This document shows, one piece after another, positions 11,576 to 23,608 of a stretch of DNA of 64,000 bases. The notes under the pieces were generated by a model. It saw only the letters and a program-made list of their open reading frames with translations. It was not told the origin of the DNA and did no database searches. The stretch lies in NCBI GenBank assembly GCA_023238725.1, contig CM041547.1:16755644-16819643 (forward strand). Reading direction: 5' to 3'. This stretch comes from Scortum barcoo. Its lineage: Eukaryota; Chordata; Actinopteri; Centrarchiformes; Terapontidae. The first letter of the stretch is position 1. Each line of letters opens with the position of its first letter. Both the position numbers and the translations under genes were made by a program.

Positions 11576-13487
11576 ACTTTTACATGTTTATGCCCAGATG
11601 CCCATTAACTCATAATCTGTCCAATTAAACAGATATTAATATTAATTATATCAGTTATATTAAATCAATAACATTAATTCATTTCTTACACCTTTGCTCA
11701 TTTGTCTTTGATCTTGAAAAGGTTAGATTAAAAAAAAGACATGACGTTAGTACTGCTGTTATTAGAGCCCTGGCACACTGTTTCAAGATGAAATCCAAAG
11801 ATTGATGGTTGCTAGGTTATGATTTGACAGTCTCTGTTTGTGGCAGGGGTGGATTGTGTAGCAGTCCAACTCCTTCTACTATTTTAGGCGAGTAATAAAA
11901 CTATCTGATATGTTGCGCCAAATTTGAATGACATTGTAGGATCATTAACCCTCTCAACGCCTCATCAGAGGCCAGTTAAACCAGCAGCTGCCTCGCATTT
12001 CAGGGCAGGCAGGCAGGCATTTGGTTGCACTTGGGGCTTTTTGACCAACATGACCCTTTAAGTACGAGCATTCATGGACTCTTCCCTCACCGTTGCTGCC
12101 CCAGGGACAAACTACAACTTTTAACGCCGGCGCAGCATTTTCTTAACTCTGTCTCTCTCTGTGGTCGATCACTAAGAACATGCTGTACAGAACTTGCACA
12201 CCCACAACAAGTCTCATCAGAATCTTCCTCCTTTCTGCAGAGCTCTCACCTCGCGCATCAATCTATAACTCCCTAAATAACTCATAAGAACATGCAGCAT
12301 GCTGGCTGTGAAAAACTGTAGCGCAACTTTGATCTCTCCAAAAAAATTTGACATCAAGGTCCTGAACAACACTGATCCCAGAAAACATGTTTTTCTATGA
12401 ATCCCGTTTGAGAGCTCTGGCCTTTTACTGTATATCCTTGGTATAGCGTTTGTAGAGAATCACTTTGAAGTTGCCCAGAGAAGCCCTGATGGAAAATGCC
12501 ACAAACACAAGCTGCTTTTTCGCCCTCTTCACGCTTTCCAGGCTCTAATGAAAAAAACAGCCCACCGGCCTCTGATGCATCTGCCTCAATCTTTTTTCCT
12601 ACTTTTCAATCATTTGTCTTCTCATCTCTATCTTCTCTGCCTCCGATTCATTTTCCCTGCAGGATGGGCAGTCTTTTCCCACTTCTCTCCCACATGTCCA
12701 CTCCCTCGCCCACCTTCTCAATTACTTCTATTACAGCTTGACAGTCCACTCAGACAACAGGGTCACCAGGGTGGATGGATTGTCTATAAGGGACGAAGAT
12801 CTCTCTCTCTTTCCCTCCCTTCACTCTCTCAGACTACCTGCCTGAAAGTATGCAGTCACCAGGCCTTTCAGATGTCCCTAAAAGCTGTGTCGCAGACAGC
12901 CAGCCCCTTTCTTCGGTCAAAAGCTGACAGTTCTTTTCCTCACAAGACTGTGGAGGATTGGTTCCTATATGTCTAGTGTGCTACACACTCTCTCTATAGA
13001 TTCAGTAATGGAGTGGCCTTTGCAATTGTGCAGAGGCTGACAGTGAGACAGCTGTGACAGTCTGGATGTCTGCTGCTGGAGCTGCCAGCTGGCACTACCA
13101 GAGGCACGGATGAGGACGACCCAGTAACTGAAAATGACTGCGGAGTCGCCTCCTGACTTCTCATTGTGCTCTACACTACCACTCAGGACATGCATTACTG
13201 AGGAAATATATACTGATAGGTCTAATGTGAAATGTGTCCATTTACTGTCAGAGGGTAGAACATCTGGCAGAACGAGGCAGTGCCTAGAGGCCATAACTTT
13301 CTGCAGGAGGCAGGATGTGCAGCAAATATGAAGCTGAACATCCTGAAAAAAGATTTCCCAGGACTCATAACTTTGACTCCCCTGAGTTGAGGAAAAAAAA
13401 ATTTAGCTTAAGTGGAACTATCATAGAGTAAATTTGCACAAAAGGCACCCATGTCTACTTTCTACCAGTTTCACTTTTCTACCAGTA

Positions 13488-13570
13488 CAATTTAAAGGAG
13501 TAGTTCACCTTTTTTTTTTTGGGAAATGCACTCATTCACCATCTATCCATGAGTTGAGAATGAAGCCACT
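13488..13570. repeat. Teleost dispersed repeat, short fragment
   Basis: AAAGGAGTAGTTCACC, a T-run, GGGAAATGCACTCATTC and a GAGTTGAGAATGAAGCCACTC-like block match the opening part of the repeat seen at 8865 and 27335, as I recall its consensus. It is truncated after about 80 bases. Confidence 0.45.
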
Positions 13571-15954
13571 CTTCCAACCAACATTTGTGGGCTACTGCAG
13601 GCAGGCTCAGTTTTTACATTTTTCATTGTTTTCACATTGACATTTAGTACATATTTATCATTAAAACCACCAGTAACGTGTACGCTTAGTCAGGGATGAG
13701 GGGCCAGTTATGAATGTTGCATTTACAAACCGCAACCAACAAATTTTACTCATTATAAATGTAACCATAACTTTGATTTGAGTCACACATGAGGGTAAAA
13801 CCTCCATAGTGTTTAAATAATTATTATTATCAGGAGTTTGCATTAATGATGAGATTTCTAGCAAACTGTACAATCTTTAAACAGCATCTATGGGAGCTGG
13901 TGTAGATCAAATTCTAGCGAGTGTATATTGTAGCAGTAGTAGAATAGTGTGTGTGTGTATTGGTTCTTCTCTGAGGCTGTGAAGCTGAAAACTCAACACG
14001 AAACCTTTGTGATTCGATATTTGCTCTGTTTGCTCTGCCCCCTCACACCTACCTGTGATGCCTCTGGTTCAGTTGAAGCAAAGCTGACTTCGCTGAGGTA
14101 GACAAGAGCGCCTTATCATGCGACAGCAGAGCCCTCTGTAAGTGGTGAGCAATCTGCTACCTCAGGTGCTACATACACATCCAATGCTGCAAAAAAATAA
14201 AAGAGGCGGCACGCGGACTTCAAGCAAGTTCCCATTGCACTTGTTCACGTCACTAAGTGCAGTCAAAATGTTACCAGCAGCGATTGTTGCAGGTGAAGTG
14301 GGTTTCTGTGCTCGCCTCAAATGGGATTTAATTGACATCTGAGTCTGATCACAGTCAAACATGAGAGATGCACAAATCAGGACAGAAGTGTAAAACAACA
14401 AAACCATTCAAAACCAGCCAATTAATCTGCATAATGCGCAAGAATGCAATTGTTTTCACAGAGTAAAGTGACAGGAAAACGAGAAATCTTCAGTTATCTT
14501 TAGCAGTTGTTGAACTTTTCATCGTCAAACTGCTGAATTGTTTTCACTTGTATGCAATGAGGAAGCTGAAAAACTGAGGCGGAGATGAAGAAGAGCAGAC
14601 AGAGACGGATGATCGTTTCCTTCTCATCATTTCTGAGCTATCTAAAAATCTGTATGCGACTGTGTAACTATATTGGCAAGCTGCTATAACTCTATCATCA
14701 TAACTAATAAAACTACAGTATCTTTGTAAAAATCTGTCCCGGATACACATCACTAACCCTACACACCACAGTCTACAATAAAAGGTCTCTTGAATTGACT
14801 AATATGTCTTCCTCTCTGCACTTCTTTAGTCATAACAGGAACACTCCATTAAGTTAAGTCTATGAGAGTGTCAGTTTTTCAGATACCTATTATTATAGAG
14901 AAAAGCATCTGCTCACAGACACACACACACACACACAAGAGTAGTAGGGCACAGAGTCATTATGTGTGATGCATTTATCTTTGTGGGAGGCAGCGGTGGG
15001 GCAGCGTGAGCCGAAGGCAGCTGGTCTCCACTCTGTCACACACACCACAGAGCCAGAGAGCTGCGAGAGAGTGAAAGAGAGAATTGATTAGAGAGGAGTA
15101 TCAAATGCGCAGTGTTAATGTAAAGGGTGTGTAATTGGTCATGGAGAAGTTTTCAGTGTTGAAAAAAGAGGAAATAATGTTCATGCCAAGGATGATGATG
15201 AGGTGAGGACTGAGATTCAACGAGAGAGAGGAGGAAGAAGAACGTAGTGGAGAGGGAAAGTGTGAGGCAGGAGGGATGAAGATGCCTGCTGTGTGCGGAG
15301 AAAAGTGATTAATTTCAGCCCGCATGACCTCTCTCTTTAGAATAGGTGGCCTGCCACGCCATGAATCAGTGTCATGGCCACCGTCTAACACTGAGTGAGA
15401 AAACACTCTCACCTGGCTGTGAGAATTATTACTGCTGAAACCACCAACACATCTGAACAACAACGTTCTGCTTTGAATTATCCTTAAAGATACAACACAA
15501 ACATCCTCTGCCACAAAGATTATCCTCAGTCCAATTTTGAAGTGATTTGGAGAAAACTGGCAAAAGAAAATGCAAATGAATGTTTGTTTCCATTCACTGC
15601 AATTATATGATTATTGGGAGATGGTTTGTAAAGATAAACAGCCGGCGGGAATTTCCCAGCCTAGTTCCATTAAATCATTGCAGTGGAAGAAGCTGCATCA
15701 AGGTGATGTCAATCAAAACTCTGATGGTGGAAAATGATGTAGGATATGCAATAAAAATATGCCATTTGTATTTGTTCCATGTATTAATGTGAAGAAGGTT
15801 TCAGTCTGCTCATCGCTCCACACAGATCTGATGCTTTCGTCTGAACCCATGAACTCAGTTTATCTACAATTTATTACGACCCATGTATAACTTCCATATA
15901 TGATTGATGATGATGTTCTCTGTACATGTGGCATCATATTATTGCATGTCTGTC

Positions 15955-16165
15955 CATCCCAGGGAGAGGGATCCCTCATCTGTGGCTCTTCCTCAGGTAT
16001 TCTTCTTTTTCCCAAAAAGGGTTTTTTGAAGTTTTTCCTGACCCGGTTCGAGGGTCTAAGGACAGAGGGTGTCACAACTGTACAGATTGTAAAGCCCTCT
16101 GAGGCAAACAATGATGTTTGTGATTTTGTGGCTTTAAATAAATAAATTTGAAATTTGAATTTGTC
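15955..16165 (+). mobile_element. Dispersed retroposon 3' end (L2/SINE-like tail)
   Basis: A teleost repeat with the blocks GTTTTTCCTGACCCGGTTCG near 16035, GGGTCTAAGGACAGAGGGTGTC near 16050, and TTGTAAAGCCCTCTGAGGCAAA near 16089, then an AAATAAATTTGAAATTTGAATTTG-type simple tail near 16135-16162. The short A/T-rich tail repeat is typical of the 3' ends of LINE2-type elements and the SINEs that borrow them. The family assignment is tentative; no ORF is present. Confidence 0.6.
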
Positions 16166-19100
16166 TGCCACCATTTTTCATCTCTTTGGTGGAGTGGAAG
16201 TGGATGTTGTACATCAGGATTCATTTGCAAAGTCTGTGTACATTCATTGTTAGATTTTGTGTTTATTGAAAACCCCTTTTTACAACTCAGCTAAGCGAAG
16301 CTAAAACTTTTTGGCAATATAATGTGATTTTTTCTAATTTTGGCATTTTCACTCCAGACAACAGAAGTGAACCTAACTGTGGTGCTAGAGGGGGTCACCT
16401 AAGTCAGTAGGATTCATCTTCTGGGAAACAGGAATGCTTCCACAGCAATGTATTATATATTTCTTGAGATAGTTTAATCTGGACCAAAGTGTTGGACCAC
16501 TTTCATCAGCTGCACACTTTTTGCCCAGCACATATCCCAAAAATCACTCTTTCAGAGCAGGCAGACAAGATTGTGTAGGCACTCCACCTGTCCTATGAAC
16601 CTTTATTTGTGCCATACTGTTATCTTTTAACTTCCCACAGCCAGCGAGATAAAAAGGAGTCCAATAATAAACTCCTCTTCCACCTCAGTTCACCATGTTA
16701 CCTGAAATAGTCACTGCCAAGCTCTGAGCCGTCAATAAGTCTTTCTGGCACAAACAGTCCCAGAGTGATCCACAGCAGGGTGTGGAGTATCTGTCTGAGG
16801 ACAAATTCAACAGGTTGTCAGGAGAAAAGGATGTGTGGATCTGTTGGTTTCTTTCTGTAGCAAGGAATTAATGAAACTTTTTAAGTAGTGACAATTGGAA
16901 ATGGAGATGGGCTTTTTTACCCCCTGCGTAGCTGAATGGAAAAGTACTTAACTGTAGGTATAGCTCAGAAAAAAATTACAATTTCATAAAACTCTGAAGT
17001 GGTATATTTATATAATTTTTTATTCTGTATAAAGGTTTGTATAAACAGTTTTTGTTCAACACCTGAATTCTCATCACAAAAGCTTTCCAAGCTTTCACGA
17101 CTCCTGCTACCTCACACATAGAAAGTGTTTCTCCTTCGGGTTCGGGTTCTGAGGATCAAGAGAAAGTTCAATATTAGTTCAGAGATTATAAATTGGAGAG
17201 GAGAAATGGGCATATTGTGAAATGGTCCTTACTATCAGTCAAAGAGACACGAGCACCATCATTAAATGAAAACTGGCAAATTCCAGCTCTGTCTTTTGAG
17301 GATGTCTCATTAAAATCCTCTTATCTTAGTAGAGGGGTTTCGGCTTCAGTGGAGCAGCAGCTCACACGATAATGACTTTAGTGACATTGCAGCATTTCTG
17401 TGCACATTATAATGTCCATCTTTAAAGGTGATTTAAAATAGCTCTGAATATGCAGCTTCGCTTAATGGTTTCATTCACGAAGCCCACACAAACAAAGCCA
17501 AAGAGGGGAGAGTGAAAATGGACTCCAGTGGAAATGTACCTGGAAAGTTTTCGCCATAAAGTGGAGCTGCAGATTTGCCTCAGAGCCAAGCATGTGATGG
17601 TACACTCCATCCAACTTACAAAAAGATGCCCCTTATATACATATGCAGTGCTTTCTGTTGAAGAATCCTCAGTGTTTCATGTTGGGGCTGAGACCAATAA
17701 ATTTTCAGTCAAGACAGTTGTTGTGATTGAACCGAAGGAAATTGTTCAATTGCTCAATAAAAAAAAAAAATGTTTACTGTGTTTGGTGTGAATAAACTAG
17801 TCAGTGGCAAATCTAGCACACTACTCCTATTGTGTCCTGTTTGCTAATGTTGACTGAAACACATGTGGCAAAAATGAAACCAAAAAAGAAATGACAGTTT
17901 GAGAGAGCAACATTAAACTCCTACCTGCTTATGATGAGAGCATATGGAAGATGCACCATACATCCACGTCCACATCCACATCAACATCCATGTTGGAGAT
18001 GATATGATATAAATCAATCAAGTGTTCTTTTGGAAACTGTTTTCTATGTAAAGTTCTAAAACAAATATGAGGATCTAAAATCTGAGATAAAATATAAAGA
18101 TGCTTTAATCTGAAGAAAGTGTGGCGGAAAGTGACAGATATTTGTATACAATACTGTTAGTGGCCAGTATAAAAAGATATAACAAACACTATGATTAGGA
18201 ACTTGTGACCAATGACTAATAATCATTAAAGCAATCTTCTCAATGGAACAACTGACACATAATTTGGGACCAATAATTACAACTGGAAGAAAAATGTTAA
18301 AGAATGGATGCACTCTTTCTAAACGAATGAAAGAAAAACATATTCTACAGTCCTTCTAAGTCCTTTAACTACTATCTTTTTGTAAAAAAAATGCCTCAAG
18401 AAAGCAAAAATATCTCTGGGAAAAGTTCTCATGGAATTTGGTCGGCTAAATGAGGCGTGATGAGTGGTGAACATATATGCTGTGAGGTTTAAAATGAACC
18501 CTATTGTATTCTATGGCACTAAATCTATAGACTAAATCCGATAGTCCTCACTCATTAAAACCTGCTGCAGTTTCTTGAAGACCTGGGCTGATATTCATCT
18601 TTTTACTACCACTAGCCTGCAGTAGTTCTTAAAAGATAAATTCATATATTTTTTAAGTCTATCTTAATACACTACTTAATGCCAATTTGTGCTCTGAAAC
18701 AGACTTCGGTTGCTGTAATCGTCCATCCTCACCATACTGCCCGTAAAGAGATTTCTTTCTATAAATTCTGCTGTAAGAGATGTGTAACAAAATCCCATCT
18801 TTCTGTGGAGAAAAACATTCAGAAGGTCAGCTAAAGCTAAGAGGAGTCTTCAGCAGTTGGAGATATACAAATCAAGAAGGTATGTTGCAAAATAAGGTCT
18901 CGTCAGAAAAGAGAAATTACCTTTTTGTGTTACTGTCCTTGTGCAGCACAGAAACACTGTCTGAGAAAACATTTAGGTTGTAATTTTCTAATAAAAACAC
19001 TAAGTCTGTCTGTTTCAATATACTTAAGAGCACATGAGTACTTCAAAGTGCGACTAGGTAAGATAAGGAGATTCTCCTAAGCTTACTGACTGAAAGTGCT

Positions 19101-19959
19101 CCTATTTAGAAAATTACAGTGAGTATGCATTCAGCTCCCCTCCCCTCTCTCTATGGTATGCACCAGCTGACCTCCAGAGCCCCACTCCTCAGCACCGCTT
19201 GGTTTATTTCTTTCTTTTTAACTTGTTTTTCTTCTTTGCTCTTCTTATGTTTACTTATAAACTGATCGTAAACTGATATTTATCTAGTGTTACTGTTGCT
19301 TGGTTGTTCGGTTCGTCCGCTGTTACGTTGGTTCTGTGTTAGTGTGTATGTGTGCAGTGAAGCAGAGCCTGTGCAGGAGCAGCGGTTGAAGCTACTCTGT
19401 TCTGATTGGTTGTTTTGATCCGGGCAAATGGCCTTAAAGGCAGCAGGTGGGGTCTATTGTTTTTCACAGATCATCTATCTCATGTTATTCTGTTAGGACA
19501 TAGTGACAGTTTTAGCAAATATGACTCAAAAGTCATTTTTAAATAAGTTATCTACTTCTACTTTAAACCCTGCGTTTCTATCTGCTTGCTGACTGTTTTA
19601 GTGTTTATGTGCTGCTACCATACATCTCTCTGTCTGCCTCCAGTAAGGTGACAGCTCATTCTTAAAGTAAGTACATCTTGATCTTAAAAAGATGGCACAA
19701 TATGGATTGATGCAAGAATCTACATATTTCCGGAAACACTATTGTCATCTTGTATCCAAAGACTGCTTCATAAACTAATGAGTGTGAGCCAGGACTGTTC
19801 GCATATAAATCATACTCTGAAAGAAGTAATTATTTCCCCACACTTTGCTTTGTGAAACTGACCATGAAAGATTGATGATATCTATTTAATTGGGTCATAC
19901 TTTTAAATGAATTATAATAATTTCACCCATTTCCTATTATAATTAATGGCAACCTCCTT
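16166..19959. other. Intergenic region, part 3 (3' of mgat5b)
   Basis: No gene is supported. It includes a fragment of another dispersed repeat (16375-16505) and a short CCACAT hexamer run (about 17958-17990). A GC-richer stretch at 19140-19440 has no splice or coding signal I can recognise. Confidence 0.55.
16375..16505. repeat. Dispersed repeat family B, fragment 1
   Basis: The blocks GTGGTGCTAGAGGGGGTCACC, AAGTCAGTAGGATTCATCTTCTGGG and TCTGGACCAAAGTGTTGGACCACTT match a fish interspersed family also seen at 38985-39110 and 42640-43300. The family name is unknown to me; it is non-coding. Confidence 0.55.
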
Positions 19960-20509
19960 TTTTCCCTTTTGTATTTTATTAAACAACACTTATGTACAAA
20001 TATATTCATTACAGGACATGTAAAATAGTACATCTCAACATGGTGTAAATGGCTTTGGGTGCATCTAGTACAAATATCCAAACTCCACTATGGTACTGTA
20101 GGTATTCACACAACACTGAGTAAACACACTTGTAAAATTCAAGCATTTGCAACAATGTTTTTTTCTTTATCAAAGCTGTCCTTTTGATTGCTCATGATTT
20201 CTTTATTAATTGAACTGATCCATCAAATGACACGTTTCATCATTACTTCAATAAAGACTGCAGTCCTAATACAGCCACGTAAACCTTTAAACTGCTTCAA
20301 ACCCGCCAGGTTAAATCAAGTACAATCATGCAGTTCCCTGAGAGGTAATACCATCTTACCTGCTTTGGCCGCCACACCTTGGTCAGAGGTCACTGTTTAT
20401 GTGTTACAGCATTTCACCACAGGCTCTCCTTTTCAAAGAGAGTCTGAAGGGACGGACGGGATCTTGCCGAGTACTAGAAAAGAGTCTCCGTCCACGGGTC
20501 CCCCTCTGG
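19960..20509 (-). other. mgat5b: mgat5b 3' UTR (end uncertain)
   Basis: Sequence following the stop codon on the minus strand. Two AATAAA signals are present on the minus strand, at 20202-20207 and 19975-19980. I cannot tell which is used, so the UTR is about 330 or 550 nt. Transcript data would settle it. Confidence 0.45.
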
Positions 20510-20708
20510 TCATAGGCAGTCCCTGCACAGCGCCACCTGGCCAATACGATAGTCCCTGCACGGGCAGAGGCGCTGGTATTTGGCGCTGGAGCCGGCACAG
20601 CTGAACAGCAGCGGATCCTGCTGCAGGCCACATTCAGCGTGCTCTGCCGAGAAGGCCGGGAAGAGGTGGTTCATCTCCAACTCCAGTCCCTCACACTGAA
20701 AGTCCAGC
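20510..20708 (-). CDS. mgat5b: mgat5b last exon (C-terminus and stop)
   Basis: It encodes residues 665 (split) to 730 of the window fragment, from LDFQCEGLELEMNHLFPAF to CRDYRIGQVALCRDCL, then TGA at 20510-20512. The acceptor is TTTGTTTCCAG. The dense Cys pattern (CAGSSAKYQRLCPCRD...CRDC) is the hallmark of the MGAT5 family C-terminus, where the cysteines form disulfides. Confidence 0.95.
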
Positions 20709-23559
20709 CTGGAAACAAAGAAAGGATGGAGCTGATTATTTTGTTCAGGTTTAAAGGGTATTCATTACTATTCCACTACACAACACACTAACATATTTAA
20801 TATTAATGCTGGAGTGCCAGAGGGTATCAATGATTATTCCACTAATATATATTTAATATTAATGTTACGGTGCTGCATGTAAGATCTCAGGCAATGGAGG
20901 GAAATATTACAGGGAAAGTGTGAGTTGCTGTCTGCTCGTGTACTTTGTGCTACTGCATAATTTTGAAACTAGAAGTGCAAATGAGGCATGGCACTGTGTG
21001 GAGGGAAAGGTAGTTAGTCAAATTTATTGTTGTTGCAGGATAACCTCCATGAATGCCTTGCTGCATTTTCCAAAAGGTCCTGACAAAGCATTTCACAGCA
21101 TAATCAATAGTGTGGATGGAGCTTTGGACGGGAACACGGTTTAAGTTTCATGTTGTATTTAAAGACAGCCAGTGTTCTATACCTCACACTCATGGGTATA
21201 AAGTCCAAAGACAGTTCAGAATGAAAAACAGCATCTTCACATTGAACAGGACAGGACTTGTCAATGTAATGAAAAATGATCCAAATGTACAGCCAAAGAT
21301 CTGAAGAGTTTTTTCATATAATTAAAAAAAAACAGTTTAAAATCTAAAAAATATCATATACGTTTTATCACATGTAAAGCTTTTTTTTTTATACCATCCC
21401 AGATATTGAACATAACTGTTCTGTCATAATGCAGTGTGATTTTTCCATCGGCAAGTGACAATTAAAGCAAATGAAAATGGTGCATAGTTATTTAACAGAA
21501 TCACCCCAATGGAGAAAACATCTTACGCGGTGAAGGCCTCCTTAATGTTGATGAAACGATACAAGGCGGGTTCGCAGATCAGTCCTGCACTCTGACACGC
21601 CTTCACGCACGACTGGCCCTCCAGCGAAGCCAAAAGCTGCAGTGCGCTGAGGGGTGGCCAGGAGGTGTAGTAGCTGACGTTGGAGGCCCAGGTTAGGATG
21701 CTGGAGTTAGGCAGAAGGATGAAAGGACCGGGCGGGCTGCCCAGCCAAGCGCCAGACGAGTTTACCGGAGGAAACGGAGCTTCAGGGGAGCAGAAGTCCT
21801 GCAGGTGTGAAGATAATATGACCCGGATCAGCAATATTTTCTGTGTTATATTGCAAGCACTTTGACCTGTCAGGTAAAATAAAAACCACAGAGCAGTGAT
21901 GAATTACACTTTCAGCTCTGCAGAAACACACAACTTCTGGACAGCTGATACTGGAAATAATAAAAGAATCGTTACAATACAAAACGTGCTTATCAGAACT
22001 GACAAGTCCTCGTCAATCTTCCCAGAAAATCATATAATTGCAGTTCCACCAACCAATAACAAATGAGGTCTGGAGGCAGAATTAGGCTGTGGTGAGGGCC
22101 CTGATTAGATTGCCCCTCCAGCTGGGGCTATTCATAAGACCCAGGTAATAACATTTCTCTGACATGTCCCACTGGCCTCCAGACCCGTTTATTAAACAGG
22201 CTCCTAGTGCCCACAGGCAATAACTACACATCCAATCTCTCCATCTCTGCTGCACTTCCACTCCTACACACAGACAACATCAGCGATACAAACAAGCCTG
22301 CTTTTACACACACACACACACAGAAACACACACAGCAGAATATAAGGAGTTATGCAAAGAGGCAGGGTTAGCAGACGAAAAACAGATGTGTGGAGATGCT
22401 ACTATTTATAATTGTTTTTTTCTTCAAGAAAAGTGTGTAATTTTTTTGTGTGCATGTATTTGGTTTGGGGCTTGTAAGAAAATTCCCACAGCTGTTGGGT
22501 TTTATTTTCTCTTGTAATCATTTCTGACAAGGTACACGTATTCAAGCTTTAAACCTTATGTGATTACAGCAATTTCATAGTATTTGATAGTGCCACTACG
22601 AGTCATCAAAGTCAGACCATTTCTAACCCTCACACAGCTAACATGAAAGGGTTTTATTTTTGTAGATTTGACTGCAGTATTTCCCTTGACAGCTTCGCAT
22701 GGAGGAGAAACTTTGTTTAACCTGGTCATGTACTGTACATATTACGTGCTTTATTAGAGGAGAACGTGCAGGCGAAGCCATTAACTGAGCTGTCTGTTGT
22801 TGTCTGTTAATGATGCACTAGGACCTTGTTACTTCCATGTGAAACTACTTGCTTGTCCTTGTTCATGCCTTTTTTAACGCAGTGCATGACTTTAATGAAA
22901 ATTTTGACTCCGTTCAGTGTCGGCTTCACTTACAGACGTGGTTTAGACGACTGCCATCATTTATCTTTTTTTTTTTTTTTTTTTACACCTGTGATTTTCA
23001 CAAGGGCTTCTATAAAACAAACATCCCTTTGTTTTTTAATAATAAAAAGTAACTGCACCACTCTGTATGATAAACAACAATATCTGTGTCTCTTTCCTCT
23101 CTAAATGCGTGTTTGAAAGGAAATAACGATTTTTCAGTTGAATGATTCCCCCACAATTATAGTGGAAGAATGAAACGCACAATAATGGGACAGGTAAAAG
23201 TGTGGATGTGCGCGATCATGCAGACATTGTTTACAGGGGAACAGAATCAGCTGCCAGTACATTGTGTGAGGGTCACAGCGGGACCCGAGCTCCGCCGGCA
23301 GACGGAGGTGAGAGGAAGTTATTGAGGGAGATAACGAGGATGAGAGATTCAGTCAGATGGTAGAAAAAAGAGAGTAAGAGCTGCGAGCAACTTGAGAAGT
23401 TAGAAATGAAATTGGAATTCTGAAATAGGGAAAGACAGGGTTAAGGAAAGTGGAAGAAAAGAAAAGCGGAAGGAGAGTGTGATTGGGAGTCTGACCTTGT
23501 ACTGTCGCCAGACGGGCAGTCACAGTCTCAGTCGGTCACGGCACGCTGAATGTGTGTGT

Positions 23560-23608
<49 letters not shown>

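Larger units (their letters stand above)
9366..15950. other. Intergenic region, part 2
   Basis: No gene is supported. It holds a degenerate tandem repeat (11345-11575), a fragment of the dispersed repeat of copy 1 (13488-13570) and a CA run near 14922-14938. A repeat-poor stretch near 10020-10330 with AT-rich homeodomain-like words could be regulatory, but nothing in the sequence proves it. Confidence 0.55.

Noticed and set aside
20188..20604. A plus-strand frame over the mgat5b 3' end
   Set aside because: A shadow of the last mgat5b exon and its UTR.
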